Assembly: GCA_964462585.1 (NCBI GenBank)
Contig: CAYXAK010000082.1
Span: 1-7,864 of the forward strand
DNA from: Halarsenatibacter sp964462585
Lineage (GTDB): Bacteria; Bacillota; Halanaerobiia; Halanaerobiales; Halarsenatibacteraceae
Length of the DNA: 7,864 nucleotides
Reading direction: 5' to 3'
In this document: positions 1-6,147 of the stretch, piece after piece
How the letters are laid out: every line of letters starts with the position of its first letter
How positions within the stretch are numbered: the stretch's first letter is position 1
Position numbers and translations under genes: made by a program
The notes under the pieces: model-generated
What the model was told of the DNA's origin: nothing
The model's input: only the letters and a program-made list of their open reading frames with translations
The model's database searches: none

Positions 1-74
1 AGGCAGATTTTGTCAGGTCCATCTATCAACTAAACGAAAGAAGAATCAACAATATCTTAATTATTAATTGGCAT

Positions 75-464
75 TTAATTGCCCAATAACTCTCTGCTTG
101 CTTCCTCTCTGAATTCATCCAGCATATTCTTTGCATGTTCATCATAATCATACTGTGCCATGACCTCTTCTGCAGAAATAACTTTAGCCACAATTTCAAT
201 TTCATCATTAAAATTGATTTCTACTTTTCCAATATTTTCGGTATATTTACCTGCTTTCACATGCAAAATTTCATTGCGCCATTCTCCCTCTGGAAAAACC
301 CCATGACCGTGCCCGTCCACAAAAAGATCTATCTCTTCTAATTGTTCAACAACTTCAGCTCCTGATGAATTCGCCAGTCCTATGATTATATCGAGATCAT
401 AATTATCGTTAAGAACATCAATATAATGTTGGTGAGTTTTAAATTTAAATTCTACAATTAATTA
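75..464 (-). pseudogene. Metallophosphatase (5'-nucleotidase-like) remnant, truncated at both ends
   Basis: The minus-strand frame is open from a TAA at 462-464 to a TAA at 75-77 but has no ATG. The only conventional start, a GTG at 320, falls in the middle of the conserved part. The translation reads like the late part of a calcineurin-like metallophosphoesterase domain of UshA/YfkN-type nucleotidases: DLDIIIGLANSSGA, then EEIDLFVDGHGH, then KAGKYTENIGKVEI. In the family the first motif usually reads GLSHxG and carries a metal-ligand or catalytic histidine; here that place is Asn. The GHGH motif is intact. The earlier metal-binding motifs (DxH, GNHE) and the C-terminal nucleotidase domain are missing. 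It lies downstream of the ABC operon terminator on the same strand. The most likely reading is a decayed gene; a short, diverged but functional protein is much less likely. Confidence 0.6.
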
Positions 465-504
465 TTTGGCCATTATGCTAATCACCATGATATCAGAAAA
501 CAGT

Positions 505-539
505 AGGGGTTTCCCCCGGCGGATATTTAGGAAACCCCT
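505..539 (-). terminator. Terminator of the ABC importer operon
   Basis: A perfect 10-bp inverted repeat (AGGGGTTTCC at 505-514, GGAAACCCCT at 530-539) encloses a 15-nt loop. It begins 6 bases after the stop codon of the last permease gene. On the minus strand it is followed by ACTGTTTTCTG, a short and imperfect U-tract, so termination may be partial. Position and stem quality favour an intrinsic terminator. Confidence 0.7.
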
Positions 540-545
540 TTATCC

Positions 546-1418
546 TCACCCTTTTAGGCCTCCCTGAGTGAGCCCCTGAACAATAAAGCGCTGGAACAGC
601 AGAGCAATGATTACGGGAGGTAGAACTCCCATAACGAGACCGGCTGCCAGCAGGCGATATTCTATGGCAAATTGTCCTAAAAACATTGATAGTACTACGG
701 GCATGGTGCGGGCAGCCATGGAAGAAGTAAATAACAGCGCATAGAGAAATTCTCCCCAGGCAAAGAGAAAAGAAATCAACATGACAGAAATGATCCCAGG
801 GCGTGCCATTGGCAGCAGCACTCTCCAGAACGCTCCAAATCTCGTGCAGCCATCCACCCGGGCAGCATCCTCCATTTCACTATCTATCATGTCGAAATAG
901 TTATCCATAATCAACGTAACCCAGGCCATACAAAAAGAAGTATTCATTATAATCAGGGGCAGGTAGGTGTCTAAGATTCCCATGATTTCAAAGATGGTAA
1001 ACATGGGGACTGCCAGAGTTATCTGAGCCAGGAGGCGGCTGCCTAAAATCATAACATAGGAGGCATTTTTGCCGGGAAAGTCAAGCCGCGCGAGGGCGTA
1101 AGCGGCCAGAAGTCCAAAAATAAGGGCCAGAATGGTGGATGCTCCCGCCACCACTACGCTATTAAACATTGATCGCCTGAACATCATTGCTGCCCTTTCT
1201 GCCTGAGCCGCTTCCACTTCAACCAGGCCCAGCACCCGGGCAAAAGCATCAAAGGATACATCCACGGGGATCATAGCCGGGATTGCCTGGCCGGCGATAT
1301 AGCGCTGAGGGGTGACACTCATAACAAATATCCAGTAAAAGGGCAGCAATATAGCTATCACCACAAAAGCAACTACCAGTCGATGCAGCACTTTTAACCA
1401 GCCCGAAAGTTCATTCAC
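546..1418 (-). CDS. Carbohydrate ABC transporter permease, MalG-like (inner-membrane subunit 2)
   Basis: This 290-residue integral membrane protein is one half of the permease channel of a CUT1-type sugar importer. About six hydrophobic segments are visible: roughly residues 11-35, 86-112, 120-146, 151-171, 207-231 and 254-277. The cytoplasmic EAA loop, which docks the ATPase, lies at about 181-208, with E183, A185-A186, D189-G190 and the L-P pair at 202-203. The C-terminus (QRFIVQGLTQGGLKG) is the classic MalG-type ending. A polar, alanine- and glutamate-rich segment (about 64-82) in the first periplasmic loop is less typical. The start is a GTG with GAGGTGAT six bases upstream. It follows the partner permease by 27 bases in one operon and is the last gene before a terminator. 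The substrate cannot be read from the sequence; a sugar, oligosaccharide or polyol is expected from the family. Confidence 0.93.
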   Translation of the reverse strand: MNELSGWLKVLHRLVVAFVVIAILLPFYWIFVMSVTPQRYIAGQAIPAMIPVDVSFDAFARVLGLVEVEAAQAERAAMMFRRSMFNSVVVAGASTILALIFGLLAAYALARLDFPGKNASYVMILGSRLLAQITLAVPMFTIFEIMGILDTYLPLIIMNTSFCMAWVTLIMDNYFDMIDSEMEDAARVDGCTRFGAFWRVLLPMARPGIISVMLISFLFAWGEFLYALLFTSSMAARTMPVVLSMFLGQFAIEYRLLAAGLVMGVLPPVIIALLFQRFIVQGLTQGGLKG

Positions 1419-1424
1419 TTTATC

Positions 1425-1432
1425 ATCACCTC
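1425..1432 (-). promoter_or_regulatory. Ribosome binding site fixing the GTG start of the MalG-like permease
   Basis: GAGGTGAT on the minus strand ends six bases before the GTG at 1416-1418. This supports the GTG, since no ATG lies nearby in frame. Confidence 0.75.
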
Positions 1433-1445
1433 ACTGGAAGTGATT

Positions 1446-2321
1446 TTACTCGCTGGATCCGAGCAATTTGATATAGATTACAGTGACAATTCCTGTCATC
1501 AAAAAGAGAATAAAAGCTACTGCTGCTCCTCTGCCGTGGCGGAGGAAGGTAAAGCTTTCCTGATAGGTGTAATAGGCCATTACCCGGGTGGCATCACCAG
1601 GTCCGCCACCGGTGAGAATGTAGATGAGATCAAAGGCATGAAATACAAAAATGGTGCGCATTATTAATGCTACCAGAATCACCGGCTTCATCAGCGGAAG
1701 TGTGAGGTAAAAGAATCTCTGTACGCGGCTGGCCCCATCCACCAGGGCCGCTTCATAAAAAGTTGTGGGTATGGCCTGGAGTCCGGCCAGGAAAATCATG
1801 ACGAAAATAGAGGTGAACTTCCAGGAGTCAACCAGAACCACCATCAATATTGCCGTACCCCTGTTCAAAAACCAGTTCATCTCACCATCCAGCAGCCCCA
1901 GCAGTCTGAGTGTGGCGTTGAAATAACCGTCGGTGGCCGAAAGGAATCTGCTCCACATGACTCCCACCAGAGCAGTAGGTATAGCCCAGGGAATTAATAT
2001 CAGGGAACGGACAATATTCCGGCCCATAAATTTTACATTGAGGGCCAGTGCGACTATCATCGCTGCCACCATCTGAAAGATGACGACCCCGCCGCCGAAA
2101 AGCAGTGTGGCAATTAGTGCTGATTGCAGTCGACCGGTTTCTATTATTTCCCTATAATTCTCCAGCCCCACAAATCCATGATTCATTATGCCTTGAATAT
2201 CCTGTGTGCTGAGATAAAGTGCATAGCCAATGGGTATGACTGCAGTCAGAATGATCAGGAGCATAGCGGGGGTGGACATTAAAATGCCCAGCTTCCCCTC
2301 ACCAATTTCACGTCCCTGCAA
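1446..2321 (-). CDS. Carbohydrate ABC transporter permease, MalF/UgpA-like (inner-membrane subunit 1)
   Basis: This 291-residue membrane protein is the partner permease of the same importer. Hydrophobic segments lie at about residues 12-37, 68-95, 105-126, 156-182, 211-235 and 265-287. The EAA loop is at about 190-209 (E190, A191-A192, D195-G196, L209 after the LTLP turn). The LTGGGPGDAT stretch at 236-245 is characteristic of the UgpA/LacF/ThuF branch rather than of the longer MalF with extra N-terminal helices. The start is a TTG with AGGAGGGA six bases upstream; the next in-frame ATG (codon 15) would cut into the first helix region. The gene lies 180 bases after the binding-protein gene, across a strong hairpin, and 27 bases before the second permease. 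No ATPase gene is nearby, so the complex probably uses a shared MsmK/UgpC-type ATPase encoded elsewhere. Confidence 0.93.
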   Translation of the reverse strand: MQGREIGEGKLGILMSTPAMLLIILTAVIPIGYALYLSTQDIQGIMNHGFVGLENYREIIETGRLQSALIATLLFGGGVVIFQMVAAMIVALALNVKFMGRNIVRSLILIPWAIPTALVGVMWSRFLSATDGYFNATLRLLGLLDGEMNWFLNRGTAILMVVLVDSWKFTSIFVMIFLAGLQAIPTTFYEAALVDGASRVQRFFYLTLPLMKPVILVALIMRTIFVFHAFDLIYILTGGGPGDATRVMAYYTYQESFTFLRHGRGAAVAFILFLMTGIVTVIYIKLLGSSE

Positions 2322-2327
2322 GAAAAA

Positions 2328-2335
2328 TCCCTCCT
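2328..2335 (-). promoter_or_regulatory. Ribosome binding site fixing the TTG start of the MalF-like permease
   Basis: AGGAGGGA on the minus strand is followed by six bases and then TTG at 2319-2321. The strong match and correct spacing decide for this unusual start codon. Confidence 0.75.
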
Positions 2336-2406
2336 AAAAGCAACAAAAATATAATAAAATAATAAATTGTTTTAGTAACCCATAGTTCCCCAATAAAGAT
2401 ATAAGA

Positions 2407-2438
2407 CCTCCTGCCCCCCAGCTGAAAGGGGCAGGAGG
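2407..2438 (-). terminator. Intercistronic hairpin between binding protein and permease genes (probable leaky terminator or mRNA stabiliser)
   Basis: A perfect 11-bp GC-rich inverted repeat (CCTCCTGCCCC at 2407-2417, GGGGCAGGAGG at 2428-2438) surrounds a 10-nt loop. On the minus strand it is followed by TCTTATATCTTTATT, which is U-rich but interrupted. It sits 64 bases after the binding-protein stop and 86 bases before the permease start. In binding-protein ABC operons such hairpins are known to stop part of the transcripts or protect the upstream mRNA, giving more binding protein than permease. That role is inferred here. A second, weaker inverted repeat (GCCTGCA 2438-2444 with TGCAGGC 2473-2479) lies just upstream in transcript order. 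Confidence 0.7.
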
Positions 2439-2501
2439 CCTGCAGCTTTTTGTCCGGGGACCGACCTATTTTTGCAGGCGGGCTTTAAACCTGTAGTAGT
2501 A

Positions 2502-3824
2502 TTACAGCCCTTCGGCCTCCAGCATTTCCTGTGCTTCCTGCTGTGCTTCATCAAGTGCATCCTCGACACTCTGTTCACCCAGCAGAGCTCTGTGCATGGC
2601 AGGTGTGAAAATATTGTCCCTGAATTCAGAGTACCAGGTTAGATAGTCACTGGGTCTTACCCCTCCGTATTCAAGCTGCTGAGGAAAGACCTCTACCATG
2701 GGATATTCTTCTGGTGGGAAGCCAAATGCCTCGGGGTCTTCATAGGGTTCAACCATTGTGGCCTCTGCGCCACCCTGCTCTTCCATTACTCCGATGGCAC
2801 CTTCTTCTCTGTGCATATAATCCAGAAGTTTAAAGGCCCATTCTTCCGAGCGGGTGGTAGGTGAAATTGCATAACCTCCGCCACCCAGCACCGTGTAGGT
2901 ATCTCTCTCTTTCCCTTCAACTCCCGGAACATGATCGACGGCAAAGTCATCAACTATATCTGACTGCTCAGGGTTTATGGCCATCTGATAGACGAAGTTC
3001 CAGTTGATTTCAAAGGGCTGATCACCGGAGAGGAAATGATGCATGTTATCCCAGTCACTCTGCTCCAGAGAAGCTTCAGGGATGAGCCCCTCATCAAGGT
3101 GTTCTTTCATCTGGGTTAAGGCTTCCACACCGGCCTCATCATTGAAGGTCCATTCCGTTCTGTCTTCATTCATCCACTGCCCGTCGTGGAGTTTGAGCAT
3201 AAGATCAAACTGGACCATGCCGTCTTCATGACCGGACAGATATCCGGGGAAGAAGCCATATTCTGCCAGTCCTTCATCGATAGCTTCGCGTGAAATTTCC
3301 AGCATTTCACCCCAGTTGGCAGGTGGTTCTTCATAGCCCAGCTCATTAAGCATGCTCTCATTGTAAAAGAAAGTTATGGTGGAAGCGGTACCGGGAATAG
3401 CCCACTGCTCCTCATGTGAGCTGACGAAATCCACGGTGGCGTCGAAAAATCTCGCATTGATCTCATCCAGAGTATTCTGGGATACTACATCGCCCAGGGG
3501 AACGGCCATGCCCAGCTGGCCGAGTTCCGGATGCCAGGAGTTGCTCATCATGTAAAGATCAAAAGTAACTCCTCCATGGATGCTGGTAGTGATCTGATCC
3601 CAGAGATCACCATAGGGATACTCCATCCAGTTTACCTCGATGCCGTATTCCTCTTCGAAGTTTTCCACACCCTCGCCGAACTGCTCGACATCGATATCCA
3701 GGCCGATAATGTCAAGCTGTTCAGGTTTTTCCGGCATCTCATCCGGATAGGCTTCCACCGCAACAGGATTGAATGCCAGCATGAGTGCCAGAACCAGAAT
3801 GATTCCCAGCAGTTTCTTTGTCAC
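2502..3824 (-). CDS. Extracellular sugar-type solute-binding protein of the ABC importer
   Basis: This 440-residue protein is a family 1 extracellular binding protein by size, position and motifs; it captures the ligand and delivers it to the permease pair encoded downstream. The N-terminus is a Sec signal peptide (basic MTKK, hydrophobic 5-18, cleavage expected after V-E-A at residue 25). There is no lipobox cysteine, so the mature protein should be soluble in a periplasm. Supporting features are the early EEYGIEVNWMEYPYGDLWDQI block (about 58-78), the YNESMLNELGYEEPPANWGEM hinge-type block (about residues 155-175) and GGGGYAISPTTRSEEWAFKLLDYM (about 315-338). The protein is extremely acidic: I count about 90 Asp/Glu and 16 Lys/Arg. 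The start is GTG with GAGGAGGT six bases upstream. It is the first gene of the operon. The ligand is not identifiable. Confidence 0.92.
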   Translation of the reverse strand: MTKKLLGIILVLALMLAFNPVAVEAYPDEMPEKPEQLDIIGLDIDVEQFGEGVENFEEEYGIEVNWMEYPYGDLWDQITTSIHGGVTFDLYMMSNSWHPELGQLGMAVPLGDVVSQNTLDEINARFFDATVDFVSSHEEQWAIPGTASTITFFYNESMLNELGYEEPPANWGEMLEISREAIDEGLAEYGFFPGYLSGHEDGMVQFDLMLKLHDGQWMNEDRTEWTFNDEAGVEALTQMKEHLDEGLIPEASLEQSDWDNMHHFLSGDQPFEINWNFVYQMAINPEQSDIVDDFAVDHVPGVEGKERDTYTVLGGGGYAISPTTRSEEWAFKLLDYMHREEGAIGVMEEQGGAEATMVEPYEDPEAFGFPPEEYPMVEVFPQQLEYGGVRPSDYLTWYSEFRDNIFTPAMHRALLGEQSVEDALDEAQQEAQEMLEAEGL

Positions 3825-3830
3825 AATGTA

Positions 3831-3838
3831 ACCTCCTC
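3831..3838 (-). promoter_or_regulatory. Ribosome binding site fixing the GTG start of the binding protein
   Basis: GAGGAGGT on the minus strand, six bases before the GTG at 3822-3824. It is a near-perfect Shine-Dalgarno match and is consistent with strong translation of the binding protein. Confidence 0.8.
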
Positions 3839-3872
3839 AAAAATTTTTTTGAAGTTTTTATTCACTTTTAAT

Positions 3873-3880
3873 ATTGTATA
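3873..3880 (-). promoter_or_regulatory. Possible -10 element of the ABC importer operon
   Basis: The minus strand reads TATACAAT about 50 bases before the binding-protein start, in an AT-rich leader. I see no good -35 box at 16-18 bases and no clear operator palindrome. The promoter may therefore depend on an activator, or the call may be chance. The 190-base gap 3825-4014 holds nothing else I can support. Confidence 0.25.
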
Positions 3881-4014
3881 TTGAGTAAAATAGTCCTGCA
3901 TTTAAAGCATAAATGGATTGAGATCACAGAACAAATATATCGCATAGAGAAAAAACAAAGCTCTATTCTCTTAAGCATTACCATCTCTCCCACATCCCGC
4001 TGATTAAGCTGCAA

Positions 4015-5094
4015 TCAGTCGCTATATTTTAAAATATTCTTCATCACTCCGTACATCATAAAGCGCAGACACTTTTGTTCCTGGGAGGAATCGTTAAAAG
4101 TCCCCATTATATAACTCTCCGTGGAGGGATGATAAAACATATAGGCTCCTGTAACTCCCACCACTCCCCAGGAATTATATTTTGCCGGCATAACTAACGG
4201 TATGGTCTTTATCTGCCATATACTATATCCGTAATCAATCCCCGGCGCCAGCTGCTTTTTATCCTGCTTCATTTCAGCCAGGGTTTCCTGCTCGATCAAT
4301 TGACCTTTTCGTAAAGCCTTCATGAATTTTAATAAATCCCCCATGGGGGCCACAATACCGCCGGCGGCAAAGTCCACCTGGCCGTAACCGTCAAGCTCAT
4401 TTATATGCACATCATTTATATAGGCATCGGCCACAGGAAGCCGGCGGGTGTTTGCCGGCCGGGATAGCTCCCACATAAAGGAATCGTTCATATTCAGGGG
4501 ATCAAATATTTTTTCATGCAGAAACTCGGGAAAAGGTCTGCCGGTGATATTTTCCAGAATCAATCCCAGCAGATAATAGTTAGTATCGGAATAATTAAAT
4601 CCCCGGCCGGGTTTAAAGTCAGGTTTGAGATTCTCACTGCACCATTTAACTGTCTCTGGAGGGCTTGTTGTGAAGTTATCTTCCCGCACAAGTCTATCCA
4701 GGAGAGAAGGAAAGCAATCTTTTAAACCGGAACTGTGCTGAAGCAGATGCTTGATTTTTATCTCTTCACTGTATTCTTTACCCCTGTAAATATGAAGTCC
4801 ATCGACGATCTCAGCATCGAGATATTCCGCAATACTATCCTCATAATCGAGCCGGTCTTCTTCCTTCAGCATCCCTATTAATGTAGCCGTAAATATTTTG
4901 GCCAGGCTGGCAATATAGTTGGGCTGGCGGGGATCCGCCTTCATATCACCGGTTCTGCCGGCAGCCAGACTGAGGTGAATATCAAGCCTGTCAGAATCGA
5001 CCAGCAAATAGGCATTTTTGATCTTCTGCTCACTCTCAAATTTTTTCTGAAAAGCTTTGATTATGCTCTCTTCAGTCCTGGATTTAAACTCCAT
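4015..5094 (-). CDS. Serine hydrolase, beta-lactamase/penicillin-binding-protein-like family (PF00144 type); 5' end at an assembly gap
   Basis: The readable part is 359 residues from an ATG that touches the gap. It has the class C beta-lactamase fold signature: the nucleophile motif S63-L-A-K66 inside NYIASLAKIFTATLIGMLKE, then HLLQHSSGLKD (116-126), and the second motif Y168-S-D170 in GFNYSDTNYYLLGLILE, where family members often have YSN. The third motif, usually HTG or KTG, reads V314-T-G316 in VVGVTGAYMFYHP. No signal peptide is visible, so it looks cytoplasmic unless residues are hidden in the gap. Such proteins act as esterases, D-aminopeptidases or peptidases more often than as true beta-lactamases; the substrate is unknown. 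The ATG at 5092-5094 is plausible because family members often begin about 60 residues before the SxxK serine, but its ribosome binding site would lie in the gap. The gene ends 190 bases before the importer operon on the same strand. Confidence 0.85.
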   Translation of the reverse strand: MEFKSRTEESIIKAFQKKFESEQKIKNAYLLVDSDRLDIHLSLAAGRTGDMKADPRQPNYIASLAKIFTATLIGMLKEEDRLDYEDSIAEYLDAEIVDGLHIYRGKEYSEEIKIKHLLQHSSGLKDCFPSLLDRLVREDNFTTSPPETVKWCSENLKPDFKPGRGFNYSDTNYYLLGLILENITGRPFPEFLHEKIFDPLNMNDSFMWELSRPANTRRLPVADAYINDVHINELDGYGQVDFAAGGIVAPMGDLLKFMKALRKGQLIEQETLAEMKQDKKQLAPGIDYGYSIWQIKTIPLVMPAKYNSWGVVGVTGAYMFYHPSTESYIMGTFNDSSQEQKCLRFMMYGVMKNILKYSD

Positions 5095-5194
5095 NNNNNN
5101 NNNNNNNNNNNNNNNNNNNNNNNNNNNNNNNNNNNNNNNNNNNNNNNNNNNNNNNNNNNNNNNNNNNNNNNNNNNNNNNNNNNNNNNNNNNNNN
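5095..5194. other. Assembly gap (100 N)
   Basis: Exactly 100 unspecified bases, the conventional filler for a gap of unknown length. It separates the hydrolase start from its upstream region, so distances and reading frames across it carry no information. Confidence 0.97.
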
Positions 5195-5199
5195 ATTTT

Positions 5200-5205
5200 T
5201 GTCAA
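5200..5205 (-). promoter_or_regulatory. Possible -35 box (TTGACA) for the serine hydrolase
   Basis: A perfect TTGACA on the minus strand lies six bases before the gap, pointing at the hydrolase. Its -10 partner would fall inside the gap, so the promoter cannot be confirmed. A TATAAT on the same strand at 5205-5210 overlaps it by one base and lacks a convincing -35. Confidence 0.3.
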
Positions 5206-5226
5206 TTATACTAATTATTTATATTT

Positions 5227-5435
5227 TTACTGCTTTTCTCGTATCATCCAATCTAACATAACCAAAAGAATACCACCTATTAAATCATATTTATCCCCAT
5301 CATCCGCTTTAACCTCAGAGGGTTTTTTATGAATTGCTTTCAGCTATAAAAACCATCATTATCGATCACATCTTTCCAGATGCTCTTCTCCGCTGTTCTG
5401 CCGGCCTTATATAAAATATCAGTAAAAATTTCTTT
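5227..5435 (-). pseudogene. Coding-like remnant with one frameshift, family not recognised
   Basis: Two adjacent minus-strand frames read like protein. The upstream one (5343-5435, 31 codons, bounded by TAG 5436-5438 and TGA 5340-5342) includes ILYKAGRTAEKSIWKDVIDN. The downstream one (5230-5343, 38 codons, stop TAA 5227-5229) includes SEVKADDGDKYDLIGG followed by ILLVMLDWMIREKQ. A single-base change near 5340-5345 would join them into one chain of about 69 residues without an internal stop. There is no start codon, since a TAG precedes the first lysine. It fits the 3' end of a decayed gene, or a real gene damaged by errors near a contig end. I do not recognise the family, and chance open frames remain possible. 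Confidence 0.35.
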
Positions 5436-5442
5436 CTAAGTA

Positions 5443-5451
5443 TGCTATAAT
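5443..5451 (+). promoter_or_regulatory. Extended -10 promoter for the two-gene plus-strand unit
   Basis: TGCTATAAT combines a perfect TATAAT (5446-5451) with the extended TGn motif. It lies 26 bases before the ATG at 5478. No good -35 is present (the region is TAAAAA-like), which is acceptable for extended -10 promoters. Transcription would start near 5458. Confidence 0.6.
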
Positions 5452-5465
5452 AAGGCAAAACAAAC

Positions 5466-5473
5466 AGGAGGGA
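5466..5473 (+). promoter_or_regulatory. Ribosome binding site deciding the start at 5478
   Basis: AGGAGGGA ends four bases before the ATG at 5478-5480. The alternative in-frame TTG at 5475 directly before it would be only one base from this site, so ATG is preferred. Confidence 0.75.
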
Positions 5474-5477
5474 TTTG

Positions 5478-6107
5478 ATGTTTGACGAATATAAGAGATA
5501 TAGAAATGCCAGCCGGGAATTTCATTCCAAGGTTATTGAAGCCGAACAAATAAGCAGAGAGGATATTGAACGTGCCGGAAAACTACTCGGATTCATGCAG
5601 GATGGAAGATTGGTGTTTAAAAGTGATAGTGAAACAGATATCCTATTCGATTTCTTGATTTATGATTATCAAATTGATGGTGAGAATGTAATTGAAAAAT
5701 TTCAGGAAGATTATCAACATGAGAACAGGTTAGAAAAAGAAATATTATCAGCAATGCTCGATTCATATACTTCTTTGTTTCAGGTCGAAAAAATTACCGA
5801 CCAGAGAATACAGTTATATGATTTAATTAATGAAAATAGGATTGAAAATTTTATCGATATAAATTTGATTAGAACCGGAAATGAAAATTTTATAATGTTT
5901 CTGCGGCGGCTGAAATTCCAGAACTTTTCCATGAGCAGCGGGGTGTCTTTTCTGTATGAAAAGGCTTCTGCGGAAGAGCTGCTTTCAGAGTATGAAAACC
6001 GCAAAAAAGGTATTTTGCTCGCCGATGAGGCCATGAAATCATTTATTGTCTGCAAAAAGTTGTATGATGAAAAAGGTTTGCCGGTTTCTTATGGTAAAAT
6101 ACAGTAG
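5478..6107 (+). CDS. Hypothetical soluble protein, first gene of a two-gene unit
   Basis: This 209-residue cytoplasmic-looking protein has no signal peptide or membrane segment. It is charged (39 Asp/Glu, 29 Lys/Arg) and probably mostly helical at the N-terminus (about 1-60, containing FDEYKRYRNASREFHSKVIE and ISREDIERAGKLLGF). The middle carries FLIYDYQIDGENVIEKF (59-75) and AMLDSYTSLFQVEKI (92-106), then the strand-like IQLYDLINENRIENFIDINL (111-130). The end has MSSGVSFLYEK (152-162) and a charged helix. I have an impression of a widespread uncharacterised family with the pattern 'YDxRxxGxxxVExY ... AMxxSxxSLFxV ... LxDLxxxE', but I cannot name it. No catalytic motif is visible, and there is a single cysteine (C192). 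It is followed after 40 bases, without a terminator, by the 348-residue gene, so the two are probably co-transcribed. Confidence 0.85.
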   Translation: MFDEYKRYRNASREFHSKVIEAEQISREDIERAGKLLGFMQDGRLVFKSDSETDILFDFLIYDYQIDGENVIEKFQEDYQHENRLEKEILSAMLDSYTSLFQVEKITDQRIQLYDLINENRIENFIDINLIRTGNENFIMFLRRLKFQNFSMSSGVSFLYEKASAEELLSEYENRKKGILLADEAMKSFIVCKKLYDEKGLPVSYGKIQ

Positions 6108-6147
6108 ATCAATACATGATTTTGCGTAGAATGAGGGGGGAATTAAA

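Noticed and set aside
26..208. A 60-codon minus-strand open frame
   Set aside because: It overlaps the metallophosphatase remnant in another frame, has a skewed composition and no ribosome binding site.
2372..2578. A 68-codon minus-strand open frame spanning the end of the binding-protein gene and the hairpin
   Set aside because: It reads through the 3' end of the real gene in another frame and through the hairpin; composition is Cys/Arg-rich and unlike the neighbours.
3531..3884. A 117-codon plus-strand open frame antisense to the binding-protein start
   Set aside because: It is the mirror of a strong coding region and has no promoter or ribosome site of its own.
3944..3966. ATAGAG...CTCTAT inverted repeat with T-run on the minus strand
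   Set aside because: The T-run lies in the loop, not after the stem, so it is not a standard terminator; probably chance in AT-rich DNA.
4000..4018. CTGATT...AATCAG inverted repeat overlapping the hydrolase stop codon
   Set aside because: A six-pair AT-rich stem with no following U-tract is not enough for a terminator.
5311..5328. Plus-strand AACC...GGTT followed by six T, terminator-like
   Set aside because: The stem is only four to five pairs, and the sequence lies inside the coding-like minus-strand remnant.
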